Assembly (NCBI RefSeq): GCF_000305785.2
Contig: NC_018868.3
Span: forward strand, 496,001-560,000
Length of the DNA: 64,000 nt
Source: Simiduia agarivorans SA1 = DSM 21679
GTDB taxonomy: Bacteria > Pseudomonadota > Gammaproteobacteria > Pseudomonadales > Cellvibrionaceae
Direction: 5' to 3'
The notes beneath the pieces are model-generated. The model saw only the letters and a program-made list of their open reading frames with translations, was not told the DNA's origin and made no database searches. The position numbers and the translations under genes were made by a program. Positions 27,003 through 35,590 of this stretch are shown here, piece after piece; positions within the stretch are counted from its first letter, which is position 1, and every line of letters starts with the position of its first letter.

Positions 27003-27026
27003 AAAAAGCACCTTCGGGTGCTTTTT
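27003..27026 (+). terminator. Terminator before fliE
   Basis: AAAAAGCACC-TTCG-GGTGCTTTTT (27003-27026), symmetrical, so it could work on both strands. It isolates the 62-residue gene from the fliE operon. Confidence 0.95.
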
Positions 27027-27070
27027 GCGTTTAAGGGGCCCCTGATTCAATGTCGCGGTCCCGCGCTCAA

Positions 27071-27094
27071 GCGGCAAATATTCTCCGGCGGCAA
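27071..27094 (+). promoter_or_regulatory. Two direct GCGGCAA half-sites upstream of fliE
   Basis: GCGGCAA at 27071-27077 and again at 27088-27094, 17 nt apart, both in the same orientation. They match the half-site of the 18-bp flagellar palindrome, but neither has a convincing inverted partner. They end 4 nt before the candidate -24 element of fliE. Confidence 0.45.
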
Positions 27095-27098
27095 TTTT

Positions 27099-27114
27099 TG
27101 GCCTGATTTGTGCA
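27099..27114 (+). promoter_or_regulatory. Sigma-54-like promoter of the fliE operon
   Basis: TGGCCTGATTTGTGCA: GG at 27100-27101 and GC at 27112-27113 in the right phase; -24 TGGCC and -12 GTGC deviate from consensus. In related bacteria fliE-J is sigma-54/FleQ dependent. Confidence 0.55.
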
Positions 27115-27162
27115 AACCCTAGAGGTGTGCCATTTGAGAGTCAAAAAACTGTCGGAGTACCT

Positions 27163-27528
27163 ATGGTGGATCGCGTTGATATAAATCGTTTGTTGGTTGA
27201 AATGCGTGCTATGAAGCAGCAAACCATGCCCACCCGCGCCCGAGAATTGGATCAGGTCAGTCATGCGCTGAAACCGGGCCAGGTAATCAATGCGCCCGAG
27301 TCAACAGACAACTTTTCGCACTTGTTCAGTCAGGCGATTGATAAGGTCAATGCAACCCAACAGCAAGCCAATCAATTGGCAAAGGCCTATGAAACGGGCC
27401 GCGAAAACATCGACATCACCGACGTGATGATTGCCTCCCAAAAAGCCTCTGTTTCCTTTCAAGCCATGGTTCAGGTTCGCAACAAACTTGTTGAGGCCTA
27501 CCGTGACGTCATGAACATGCCCATCTGA
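27163..27528 (+). CDS. fliE: Flagellar hook-basal body protein FliE
   Basis: 121 residues from ATG 27163 (MVDRVDINRLLVEMRAM), with CGGAG five bases upstream; the open frame also runs back to a GTG at 27127. The C-terminal half has the FliE pattern (ENIDITDVMIASQKASVSFQAMVQVRNKLVEAYRD). It joins the MS ring to the proximal rod and must be exported first. First gene of fliEFGHIJ. Confidence 0.93.
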   Translation: MVDRVDINRLLVEMRAMKQQTMPTRARELDQVSHALKPGQVINAPESTDNFSHLFSQAIDKVNATQQQANQLAKAYETGRENIDITDVMIASQKASVSFQAMVQVRNKLVEAYRDVMNMPI

Positions 27529-27539
27529 GATCTGACTAA

Positions 27540-29225
27540 ATGGCTTCTGCAGCAACCGATATTGATGAGCTGAGCACCGGTCGGGATAAGCCCACGAACG
27601 ATCTGGTAGAAGGTTTTAACAATCTCAATCTGATTCGTCAGGCCGGCCTCATGGTCGGACTGGCCGCCTCCGTTGCCATCGGATTTGCGGTGGTGCTCTG
27701 GACACAGGGCGAAGACTATCGCCCCCTGTATGGCAGCCTGGATCGACTGGATTCATCAGAAGTGGCACAGATTCTTGAACAGGCGGATATCGCGTTTAAA
27801 GTCGATGGCAGCACCGGTGCGCTATTGGTAGAGGCAGACCGGATACATGACGCGCGCCTGAAACTCGCCGAGGCAGGTATACCCGGCGATAAATCCGTGG
27901 GATTTGAATTGCTCGATCAGGAGCAGCCACTGGGAACCAGTCAATTCATGGAAGGCGCGCGTTATCACCGCGGTCTTGAGGGTGAACTGGCGCGTACCAT
28001 TACCAGCATTAACGCTGTGCGCAGCGCCCGTGTTCACCTGGCACTGCCCAAGCAGTCGGTATTTATCCGCGATGCGCGAAAACCCACTGCGTCTGTGTTT
28101 GTGGAACTCTATCCCGGCCGGCAATTGAAGCCCGAACATGTGAAAGCGATGGCCAATCTCGTGGCTGCAAGTATTCCCGAGCTGCGACTGGAAGACGTCA
28201 CGATAGTGGATCAGCGCGGCAATTTGCTCAGTACCGGCGAAGAATCTGAAGAGCTGGTGATGGCAGATAAACAACGCAATTATACCCGTAAGCTCGAAGG
28301 CGACCTGGTGGCCAGGATTAACAGCATACTCGAGCCGATACTGGGTGCAGGAAAATTCAGGGCGGAAGTCGCAGCCGAAGTGGACTTCACTCAGGTTGAA
28401 CAGGCGGACGAGGTTTACAACCCGGATTTGCCCGCACTGCGCAGCGAACAAACCATGGATGAGGCCACCGTTGGGCAAGGCATGGTGGCCGGGATTCCGG
28501 GCGCGCTCACCAATCAACCCCCCAACGATGGCGCAGCGCCGGAAGATGCCGGACCACAAAATGAAGGTGGCGCTCAACAACCCAAGCGCAACAGTAAACA
28601 AGCCACCCGTAACTACGAACTTGATAGAACCTTAAGTTATACACGGCACCAGACAGGTACCATAAAACGTCTGACGGTTGCCGTCGTGGTTGATGATAAA
28701 CTGGTACCTACAGAAGGTGGCAGTCAGCATCAGTTGTGGTCAGAGGCCGAGCTCGAACGATTCGCGATTCTCGTGAGGGATGCGGTGGGTTTCTCGGCGG
28801 CCCGCGGTGACAGCGTCAATGTGATTAATTCGCGATTCCACGGTGTGGAAGAGTTTATTCCTGAAACTCAGGAAATCTGGGAACAGGCCTGGTTCCAGAA
28901 ATTGGCGAAACAGCTGGTGGGGCTGTTAATCGTCGTTATCCTGATTACCGGTTTACTGCGTCCGGTTCTGAAAAATCTCGCAATCGCCGGCCAAAAGGCA
29001 AAAGAACTGGAGAATGCCCGTGAGATGGCCGCCTTGGAAGACGCAGGCCTCAGTGGTTTCGAAAATTTATCGGATGAGACAGTGACGTTAACCGGTGGTG
29101 ATGGTTTGGCGCTGCCCAGCCCCGAAGAATCGTATGAACAACAGATCAATATGATCAAAGGCTTAGTGGCAGAAGATCCCGGGCGCGTAGCGCAAGTCAT
29201 TAAACGTTGGGTAAATGAAGAATGA
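27540..29225 (+). CDS. fliF: Flagellar MS-ring protein FliF
   Basis: 561 residues with two membrane helices, near residues 36-57 (LMVGLAASVAIGFAVVLW) and 452-472 (LVGLLIVVILITGLLRP). The periplasmic part between them contains the YscJ/FliF domain (SARVHLALPKQSVF, ASVFVELYPGR). The C-terminal tail (YEQQINMIKGLVAEDPGRVAQVIKRWV) is the FliG-binding region. It overlaps fliG by 4 nt, which fits their fixed 1:1 association. Confidence 0.96.
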   Translation: MASAATDIDELSTGRDKPTNDLVEGFNNLNLIRQAGLMVGLAASVAIGFAVVLWTQGEDYRPLYGSLDRLDSSEVAQILEQADIAFKVDGSTGALLVEADRIHDARLKLAEAGIPGDKSVGFELLDQEQPLGTSQFMEGARYHRGLEGELARTITSINAVRSARVHLALPKQSVFIRDARKPTASVFVELYPGRQLKPEHVKAMANLVAASIPELRLEDVTIVDQRGNLLSTGEESEELVMADKQRNYTRKLEGDLVARINSILEPILGAGKFRAEVAAEVDFTQVEQADEVYNPDLPALRSEQTMDEATVGQGMVAGIPGALTNQPPNDGAAPEDAGPQNEGGAQQPKRNSKQATRNYELDRTLSYTRHQTGTIKRLTVAVVVDDKLVPTEGGSQHQLWSEAELERFAILVRDAVGFSAARGDSVNVINSRFHGVEEFIPETQEIWEQAWFQKLAKQLVGLLIVVILITGLLRPVLKNLAIAGQKAKELENAREMAALEDAGLSGFENLSDETVTLTGGDGLALPSPEESYEQQINMIKGLVAEDPGRVAQVIKRWVNEE

Positions 29226-30262
29226 GTGATCCAAAAGCGGCCGGCGCACAGGGTGAACAAAAACCTGAACTGAAAATGTCAAAAGTTCAGCAGGCGGCAA
29301 TCCTCCTCATGTCCATGGGCGAGAACGATGCGGCGCAGGTGCTTAAACATATGGGCCCCAAAGAAGTTCAGAAAGTGGGTACTGCGATGTCCCAGCTGAA
29401 CAATGTGCAGCAGTTTGAAGTGGAAGGGGTCATTTCCAATTTTCTGGACGAAGTCAGAACCCTGACCGGCCTGGGCATGGGGTCTGATGGCTATATCCGC
29501 AATATGCTGGTCAGCGCGCTGGGCGAGGATAAAGCCAATGGCTTGATTGATCGCATTCTCCTGGGCGGCAATACCACTGGTTTGGATACGCTTAAATGGA
29601 TGGAATCCCGTTCGGTGGCCGATATTATTCGCAATGAACACCCACAAATTCAGGCGATTGTCATGGCTTACCTCGACAGTGATCAGGCTGCCGAAATCAT
29701 GAGCTATTTCCCCGACAAGGTTCGTCTGGATATTATGATGCGGGTTGCGTCGTTAGATACAGTGCAGCCCAGCGCCCTGCAGGAACTCAATGATATTCTC
29801 GAAAAACAATTCTCGGGTAATGCCGGCTCACAAACCAAAGCGATGGGTGGTGTGAAAGTTGCTGCAGAGATCATGAATAATCTCGAGAGCAGTATTGAAG
29901 CCGAGTTGATGGAATCCATTAAAGAAGTGGATGAAGATCTTGGTACCCAGATCCAGGATCTCATGTTTGTGTTTGACAATCTCAAGGATGTGGACGACCG
30001 GGGCATCCAGGCGTTGCTGCGCGAGGTGAGTTCGGAAATATTGATTGTGGCGCTCAAAGGTGCCGACGAAGGACTGCAGGAAAAAATCTTCAAGAATATG
30101 TCCAAGCGCGCCGCCGAGCTGCTGCGGGACGACCTGGAAGCCAAAGGACCTGTGCGATTGTCTGAAGTGGAAGGTGCCCAGAAAGAAATTCTTACCATTG
30201 CCCGTCGCATGGCCGATGCCGGCGAAATCATGCTGGGCGGCGGTGGCGAGCAAATGGTTTAA
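29222..30262 (+). CDS. fliG: Flagellar motor switch protein FliG
   Basis: 346 residues, standard length. The N-terminal FliF-binding domain (VQQAAILLMSMGENDAAQVLKHM), the middle domain with EHPQ (NEHPQIQAIVMAYL), and the C-terminal torque helix (DLMFVFDNLKDVDDRGIQALLREV) containing charged residues that interact with the stator are all present. C ring component that sets rotation direction with FliM/FliN. Confidence 0.97.
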   Translation: MSDPKAAGAQGEQKPELKMSKVQQAAILLMSMGENDAAQVLKHMGPKEVQKVGTAMSQLNNVQQFEVEGVISNFLDEVRTLTGLGMGSDGYIRNMLVSALGEDKANGLIDRILLGGNTTGLDTLKWMESRSVADIIRNEHPQIQAIVMAYLDSDQAAEIMSYFPDKVRLDIMMRVASLDTVQPSALQELNDILEKQFSGNAGSQTKAMGGVKVAAEIMNNLESSIEAELMESIKEVDEDLGTQIQDLMFVFDNLKDVDDRGIQALLREVSSEILIVALKGADEGLQEKIFKNMSKRAAELLRDDLEAKGPVRLSEVEGAQKEILTIARRMADAGEIMLGGGGEQMV

Positions 30263-30277
30263 CGGGTTCGCGTCCCC

Positions 30278-31081
30278 ATGGCTGATAGCAAAGTATTGAT
30301 CAAAGCCGAAGAGGCAGATCGGGTTCAGCAATGGCACCTGCCAGATTTTTCGACGCGCGCTAACCGTGTGGCCAGCGCTGAGAAAGAGGCCAGGGAGGCC
30401 GAGAAAAAAGCCCGGGCCGCCGCCAAAGAAGTGATTGAGGATGTCGACATTCCGGTCCCACTCAATGCGGAAGAGGTTGAAACCATTCGTGCGGAAGCAG
30501 AGGCTCAAGGCTTGCAGGAAGGCAGGGCATTGGGATATGAACAGGGTCTTGCAGAAGGGAAGGAAGCGGGCCGGTTGCAGGCATTGGAAGAATACCGTTC
30601 CCAGCTAGATGCACAAATAACGCAATTGGCCGAGATCGCAGCCTCGCTCGGAAAGCCCAGGGAAGATCAAAAAAACGAGCTGCAACAACAGCTGGTGCAA
30701 TTGATTTCCCGTGTCACCCGGCACCTGGTCAGGGCAGAACTGGCGACACCTGGTGAGCATATCGAAAATATGGTCAAGTCGTGCCTGGATACATTGCCCG
30801 CAGTCAAACACCCAACTCGTCTATATTTGCACCCCGATGATCTGGCTTACCTGAAAGGTGAGGCGATGATCAGCCAACAGCTTGAGACAGTAGAGCTTAT
30901 AGCAGACGATTCTTTGACGCCCGGCGGCTGTCGTGCGCTGCGCGGTGCCAGCCAGATCGATGCCAGAGTAGAGACACAGCTGGACGATATTCTATCGGCG
31001 CTCGCCATCGGTTCGGACGACGAGCCCGGCACTGATGAAGGTGGCGTCCAGCCAGATCAGGATAATCAGCATGTGGAGTGA
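30278..31081 (+). CDS. fliH: Flagellar export apparatus protein FliH
   Basis: 267 residues. A charged, Ala/Glu/Lys-rich helical segment ([18 protein letters not shown], about 30-55) precedes a glycine-repeat region ([21 protein letters not shown], about 77-97), the GxxxG helix typical of FliH. The C-terminal part resembles the V-type ATPase E subunit. It is the peripheral stalk and inhibitor of the FliI ATPase. It overlaps fliI by 11 nt. Confidence 0.92.
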   Translation: MADSKVLIKAEEADRVQQWHLPDFSTRANRVASAEKEAREAEKKARAAAKEVIEDVDIPVPLNAEEVETIRAEAEAQGLQEGRALGYEQGLAEGKEAGRLQALEEYRSQLDAQITQLAEIAASLGKPREDQKNELQQQLVQLISRVTRHLVRAELATPGEHIENMVKSCLDTLPAVKHPTRLYLHPDDLAYLKGEAMISQQLETVELIADDSLTPGGCRALRGASQIDARVETQLDDILSALAIGSDDEPGTDEGGVQPDQDNQHVE

Positions 31082-32426
31082 CCTGACGGGCTGGACCGCA
31101 TCCCTGATACCGCCTTTGCCACCGCGCGCGCCTCTGACGGTACAGGGCCGGTTGACGCGCGTGGTGGGTATGACTCTGGAGGCCGAGGGCATCGACGTGG
31201 GTATCGGGCAGCCCTGCGAATTACTTACCCTGTCAGGTCCGGTACGTGCGCAAGTGGTGGGTTTTAACGAATCGCGGGTTTTTCTGATGCCTATGGGGCC
31301 TGCACAGGGGCTGAAAGTAGGGCTGCCCGTAAAACCACTGGCACATGCGCAGGGTATCCCGGTCGGCCCGGGCTTGTTGGGGCGTGTCATCGACGCCAAT
31401 GGCAAGCCTTTGGATAACCGGGGGCCTTTGACCCAAATAGCCTTTGCAGAGCCGGACGGCAGGGTGATCAATCCGCTGGACAGGCACCCCATCTCTGAAC
31501 CGCTGGACGTGGGTATCCGCGCCATTAACGGACTACTGACGGTGGGCAAGGGCCAGCGCATTGGTTTATTTGCCGGTTCCGGTGTGGGAAAAAGCGTCCT
31601 GCTCGGCATGATGACCCGATTTACCAAAGCTGATGTGGTGGTGGTTGGGCTGGTGGGTGAACGGGGACGGGAAGTAAAGGAGTTTGTCGATCATATTCTG
31701 GGTGAAGCCGGCCTGCGGCGCGCGGTGGTTGTGGCGTCACCGGCCGACGACGTGCCCCTGTTGCGGCTGAACGCATCACACCTGGCCACGGGAATCGCCG
31801 AGTACTTCCGGGATCAGGGTAAAGATGTGTTACTGCTGATGGACTCGCTGACCCGCTATGCCCAGGCGCAGCGCGAAATTGCGCTGTCCATTGGCGAGCC
31901 GCCGGCAACCCGTGGTTATCCGCCATCGGTGTTCGCAAAATTACCGCAATTGGTGGAAAGAGCGGGCAACGGGCGCGCGGGCGGCGGCTCGATTACCGCG
32001 TTTTACACGGTGCTTACCGAAGGCGACGACCTGCAGGACCCGATTGCCGATGCATCCAGGGCTATTCTCGATGGACACGTGGTGCTCAATCGGCGCCTGG
32101 CCGACGAGGGTGTCTACCCGGCCATCGATGTGGAAGCCTCTGTGAGCCGGGTCATGCCGTCGGTTGTTTCGGAGTCCCAGCTAGCGATGGCACAGACATT
32201 CAAGGGCCTGATGGCAAACTACCGCCAGAACCGGGACTTGATCAGCATGGGAGCCTATCAGGCTGGCGCCGACCCGGCACTGGATGAAGCCATTCAAAAG
32301 CAACCGGCGCTCAAGCGTTACGTCAGTCAACGCATGTCTGAAGCCGTCGATATGGCCGCTGCGCAACTGGGGCTGGGTGAATTGCTGGTGAAGTCAGATC
32401 CGCCCCGTAACGGCGCTAAGGCATGA
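31071..32426 (+). CDS. fliI: Flagellum-specific ATPase FliI
   Basis: 451 residues from ATG 31071, inside the end of fliH; an in-frame ATG at 31035 also exists. F1-beta-like ATPase with Walker [17 protein letters not shown] near residue 165-180, Walker [19 protein letters not shown], and the arginine-finger region [19 protein letters not shown]. It powers substrate unloading at the export gate. A 4-nt ATGA overlap links it to fliJ. Confidence 0.96.
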   Translation: MWSDLTGWTASLIPPLPPRAPLTVQGRLTRVVGMTLEAEGIDVGIGQPCELLTLSGPVRAQVVGFNESRVFLMPMGPAQGLKVGLPVKPLAHAQGIPVGPGLLGRVIDANGKPLDNRGPLTQIAFAEPDGRVINPLDRHPISEPLDVGIRAINGLLTVGKGQRIGLFAGSGVGKSVLLGMMTRFTKADVVVVGLVGERGREVKEFVDHILGEAGLRRAVVVASPADDVPLLRLNASHLATGIAEYFRDQGKDVLLLMDSLTRYAQAQREIALSIGEPPATRGYPPSVFAKLPQLVERAGNGRAGGGSITAFYTVLTEGDDLQDPIADASRAILDGHVVLNRRLADEGVYPAIDVEASVSRVMPSVVSESQLAMAQTFKGLMANYRQNRDLISMGAYQAGADPALDEAIQKQPALKRYVSQRMSEAVDMAAAQLGLGELLVKSDPPRNGAKA

Positions 32427-32851
32427 ACAGTAGCGCCCGGATAGCGCAGGTGATCCGGTTGGCCAAGCGAAGGGAAGATCAGGCGGCCGCCCTGCTGCGC
32501 GACTGGCAGACCAAGCTGGCGTCGGCGGAGCAGCAGGTCAGTCAGTTACAGCAGTACCGGCAAAGCTACATGACGCCGGCCAATCAAGGGCATACGCCCC
32601 AATCGTTGGCAAACCGGGCCCAATTCGTGGCCCATTTGTCCGATGTCATCCAGGCGCAGGAGCGGATTGCAGAACAGCTGGCAGTCAAGCTCGGGCACTA
32701 TCAACAGCAATGGCGACTTCTGCACCGTAAGCGTGAGTTACTGGAGGAATACGGCGAAAGACAGGCCCTGGAAGCAATGCGCCAGTTGGATAAATTGTGG
32801 GATCGGCTGTGTGATGACCTGGCCTCGCGTAAATACACGCAACCTGATTGA
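32423..32851 (+). CDS. fliJ: Flagellar export chaperone FliJ
   Basis: 142 residues, almost entirely coiled coil ([38 protein letters not shown] heptads). Size, helix content and place after fliI fit FliJ, the central stalk of the FliI ring and escort of export chaperones. Sequence is weakly conserved in the family, so context carries much of the call. Confidence 0.88.
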   Translation: MNSSARIAQVIRLAKRREDQAAALLRDWQTKLASAEQQVSQLQQYRQSYMTPANQGHTPQSLANRAQFVAHLSDVIQAQERIAEQLAVKLGHYQQQWRLLHRKRELLEEYGERQALEAMRQLDKLWDRLCDDLASRKYTQPD

Positions 32852-33043
32852 ATTCTTATACTAAACTGTCATTAGTGTTGATAAATCCCTTGCGTACTCA
32901 GGTTTACAGGTTGGCTCGCCATTTCGGTGCCGTTTTGAAGGTGTGTGTCCATCCGCCGAAAAACATAGGCTAGGCCAGCAAGCGACTGCGTGATAGGGTT
33001 TCAGCCAGGATGGGTCTCATTTATAAGGTCTTAAGGAAACAGT

Positions 33044-33349
33044 ATGGGAATCCGCACCGCTTATTCAGCTGATACAGGCGTGCTAACCATCGCCGTCGAA
33101 GGGCGATTCGATTTTTCTGCGCATCAGGAATTCAGGGCGGCCTATGAGGGGGCTGATACCAAACCCATGTCTTACTGTGTGGATATGAAGGATACTAATT
33201 ACCTCGACAGCTCAGCCCTGGGCATGCTGCTGCTGTTACGCGACCATGCCGGTGGTGATGGCGCCGAAATCGTCATTGCTAACTGCAGCGCCGACGTAAA
33301 AAAAATCCTGACCATCAGCAACTTTGAACAGTTGTTCACCATCAAGTAA
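33044..33349 (+). CDS. hsbA: STAS anti-sigma antagonist, HsbA-like
   Basis: 101 residues, one STAS domain. The conserved phosphorylation loop reads NYLDSSALGMLLLLRDH with Ser56, the same residue number known for HsbA of Pseudomonas aeruginosa. In that system unphosphorylated HsbA binds the anti-sigma factor FlgM and phosphorylated HsbA binds a diguanylate cyclase. Here it sits between fliJ and hsbR with an AAGGAAA ribosome binding site, 12 nt before hsbR. FlgM is not encoded in the window. Confidence 0.85.
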   Translation: MGIRTAYSADTGVLTIAVEGRFDFSAHQEFRAAYEGADTKPMSYCVDMKDTNYLDSSALGMLLLLRDHAGGDGAEIVIANCSADVKKILTISNFEQLFTIK

Positions 33350-33361
33350 CGAGTCAGCGCG

Positions 33362-35077
33362 ATGACCAGCGCACACCCCCTGACCATTCTGGTTGCTGAT
33401 GACACCAAAACGGATCGGTTGATCCTGGAGACCATCGTCAAAAAGGACGGTCACCGGGTAATCAGCGCCGAAAACGGCCTTCAGGCGGTAGAAAAGTTCA
33501 CTCGCGATCGACCCGACCTGGTATTGCTGGACGCACTTATGCCGGAAATGGACGGGTTTGAGGCTGCCCGGCAGATTAAGGAAATTGCCGGCGACGAGTT
33601 AGTGCCCATTATCTTTCTGACCTCGTTGAACGATACGCAGTCTCTGGTTCGATGCCTCGAAGCGGGTGGCGATGATTTTTTATCCAAACCGTACAATCGG
33701 GTGATTTTGCAGGCAAAAATCGGCGCATTCAGCCGCATGCGGGATATGCACTCGATATTGCGCGATCAACGCAACCAGATTCAACTGAATAACCAGCACA
33801 TGCTGCAAGAGCAAGCAGTTGCCAAACAGGTGTTTGACAATATCGCCCATTCGGGCTGTTTGCACGCGAGCAACGTGCGGACTTTTATGTCACCCCTGGC
33901 CGTTTTTAACGGCGACGTACTGGTGGCCGCTATGCGACCCAGCGGCAGTATGTTTATTTTATTGGGGGATTTTACCGGCCACGGCTTGCCAGCAGCCATT
34001 GGGGCAATGCCCTTGGCGGCAACATTTTACGGTATGACCCCAAAGGGCTTCTCTCAGGGTGATATCCTGCAGGAAATCAATCAGAAGCTGAAAAGTACCT
34101 TGCCTGTAGGCCTGTTTTGTTGCGCTGCAATGGTGGAAATGAATTTTGAGCGCAAATATATTCGTGTATGGAATGGCGGTTTACCCGATTGTTATCTGTA
34201 CAGAAATAGCGAGAAAAGAATAGAGCGCATCGCGTCAACCAATTTGCCGCTGGGCGTTGTGGCCGGCAAGTCCTTCCGCGAACAGAGCCAGTTTATAGAG
34301 CTTGCCGAGGGCGATCGGTTTTTTATGTGGTCAGATGGCATCCACGAGGCCCGCAATGCCACCGGCGAAATGTTCGGCGAGGAGCGTTTACAAGCCGTAT
34401 TCGAACAAGCGAAGGATGGCAGTGAAATTTTTGACAGCATCCTCAAGGCTGTGCAGGCGTTTGTCGGTGAGGGTGAAAAGGATGATGATCTGTCGTTAGT
34501 TGAACTGTGCATGACAACGCCAGACAATGTGGAGCTACTGCAGCAGTTACAGAGTAACTCCGTGCGTAAAGGGTTGAGTGAGTGGAAGCTTTCGTTCGAA
34601 ATAAAGGCGGCCAGCTTCAAGTTTTTCGATCCGTTACCCATGCTGCTGGATATCTTGCAAAGTGTACCGGGCCTCAGGAAATACGGAGGCAATCTCTACA
34701 CCATCCTGGCTGAACTCTATTCGAATGCGCTGGAGCACGGTGTTTTGGAGTTGGATTCTGCGATGAAAGACAGCCCGGACGGATTTGTTCAGTATTATCA
34801 ATTACGCGCTGAGCGTCTGGAAACCACCCAGGGCAGTGTGACCTTTGGCATCAGCCACAAGTTGACATCCGATGGCGGTGCGCTGATTATTCGGGTAAAA
34901 GACAGTGGTAAAGGCTTCGATTACCGTGCCGTCAAGCCGCAAAAATCAGGCGATGGCTACTGCGGGCGCGGCATTGCATTGCTGTCTGAACTTGCCGATA
35001 GGGTTGAATACATCGGTTGTGGAAACGAAGTTGAATTGGAGTTTCAATGGCACTCCGATGATCCGGTACAAAAATAA
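33362..35077 (+). CDS. hsbR: Response regulator with PP2C phosphatase and anti-sigma kinase domains, HsbR-like
   Basis: 571 residues with three domains. Receiver about 7-125 (LVADDTKTDR, phospho-acceptor Asp57 in VLLDALMPEMDG). SpoIIE/PP2C phosphatase about 190-385 (LLGDFTGHGLPAAIGAMPL, FMWSDGIHEARN, DDDLSLVEL). C-terminal GHKL kinase domain about 430-570 (LYTILAELYSNALEHGVL, IRVKDSGKGFDY, GYCGRGIALLSELAD). It is expected to phosphorylate or dephosphorylate the STAS protein depending on receiver state. Followed by the HPt gene after 18 nt. Confidence 0.88.
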   Translation: MTSAHPLTILVADDTKTDRLILETIVKKDGHRVISAENGLQAVEKFTRDRPDLVLLDALMPEMDGFEAARQIKEIAGDELVPIIFLTSLNDTQSLVRCLEAGGDDFLSKPYNRVILQAKIGAFSRMRDMHSILRDQRNQIQLNNQHMLQEQAVAKQVFDNIAHSGCLHASNVRTFMSPLAVFNGDVLVAAMRPSGSMFILLGDFTGHGLPAAIGAMPLAATFYGMTPKGFSQGDILQEINQKLKSTLPVGLFCCAAMVEMNFERKYIRVWNGGLPDCYLYRNSEKRIERIASTNLPLGVVAGKSFREQSQFIELAEGDRFFMWSDGIHEARNATGEMFGEERLQAVFEQAKDGSEIFDSILKAVQAFVGEGEKDDDLSLVELCMTTPDNVELLQQLQSNSVRKGLSEWKLSFEIKAASFKFFDPLPMLLDILQSVPGLRKYGGNLYTILAELYSNALEHGVLELDSAMKDSPDGFVQYYQLRAERLETTQGSVTFGISHKLTSDGGALIIRVKDSGKGFDYRAVKPQKSGDGYCGRGIALLSELADRVEYIGCGNEVELEFQWHSDDPVQK

Positions 35078-35095
35078 TCTGGCAGGTTTGGTTAT

Positions 35096-35428
35096 ATGGC
35101 AAGGCTCGATCAAGATACGATCAATATGTTGAAGGACGTCATGGAAGATGAATTTGTGGCGCTACTGGATACCTTTTTCGAAGACTCGGTCGGTCGGATA
35201 GAAGAGCTGGAAGCAGCACTTGCCGGGCAAGACCCTGAGGCGTTCCGCCGAGCCGCCCACAGTTTTAAAGGCAGTGCGGGAAATCTGGCGGCGCAGGACC
35301 TTGCCGGTCTTTGCCTCAAAGCCGAAAACATGGGGCAGGGCAAAGACCTGACGGCCGCGACAGAATTGATTGCGGAAATCCGCACCGAATACGACGCGCT
35401 TGTTCCACTTCTTAATCAGCATCGTTAA
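35096..35428 (+). CDS. hptB: Histidine phosphotransfer protein, HptB-like
   Basis: 110 residues, a single HPt domain. The phospho-His lies in FRRAAHSFKGSAGNLAA at residue 55. Directly downstream of the HsbR-like gene, so it is the likely phosphodonor of that receiver, as HptB is to HsbR in Pseudomonas, where it collects signals from several hybrid kinases (none encoded here). Confidence 0.85.
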   Translation: MARLDQDTINMLKDVMEDEFVALLDTFFEDSVGRIEELEAALAGQDPEAFRRAAHSFKGSAGNLAAQDLAGLCLKAENMGQGKDLTAATELIAEIRTEYDALVPLLNQHR

Positions 35429-35455
35429 GCTGCAGTCGTTTTAACTCGCCCGAGT

Positions 35456-35471
35456 TGGCCTTCCTTTTGCA
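35456..35471 (+). promoter_or_regulatory. Sigma-54 promoter of fliK
   Basis: TGGCCTTCCTTTTGCA, GG at 35457-35458 and GC at 35469-35470, good -12 TTGC. The leader to the fliK ATG is about 110 nt and contains the 18-bp palindrome. Confidence 0.8.
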
Positions 35472-35546
35472 ATTACTTGTATAGAACGGAAAAAGCAGCC
35501 CCGAAGGCTTGCTTTTCACGCACCGGGATTCATTTATTGCCATCGT

Positions 35547-35564
35547 GCGGCAACCTTTTGCCGC
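35547..35564. promoter_or_regulatory. Perfect GCGGCAA-N4-TTGCCGC palindrome in the fliK leader
   Basis: GCGGCAA (35547-35553), CCTT, TTGCCGC (35558-35564). It lies about 80 nt downstream of the sigma-54 -12 element and 26 nt before the fliK ATG. FlrC, the Vibrio FleR, is known to act from sites downstream of some start sites, so a downstream enhancer is possible; an RNA hairpin near the ribosome binding site is the alternative. Confidence 0.6.
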
Positions 35565-35590
35565 CGGGGTGCCAGCTATACGAGGCGACT

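Noticed and set aside
32852..33043. TAAA...GTTGATAA as a sigma-28 promoter for the hsbA-like gene
   Set aside because: The spacer is only about 11 nt instead of 15, and no sigma-54 site of right phase is present either.
34017..34037. GCGGCAA followed by TTACGGT inside hsbR as a further copy of the palindrome
   Set aside because: Only one arm matches; it is coding sequence. Single half-sites in fliG, flhF, flgJ and fliD coding regions were rejected for the same reason.
35477..35590. A longer FliK starting at 35477
   Set aside because: That start would place the sigma-54 -12 element within 10 nt of the codon and translate through the palindrome; ATG 35591 has a ribosome binding site.
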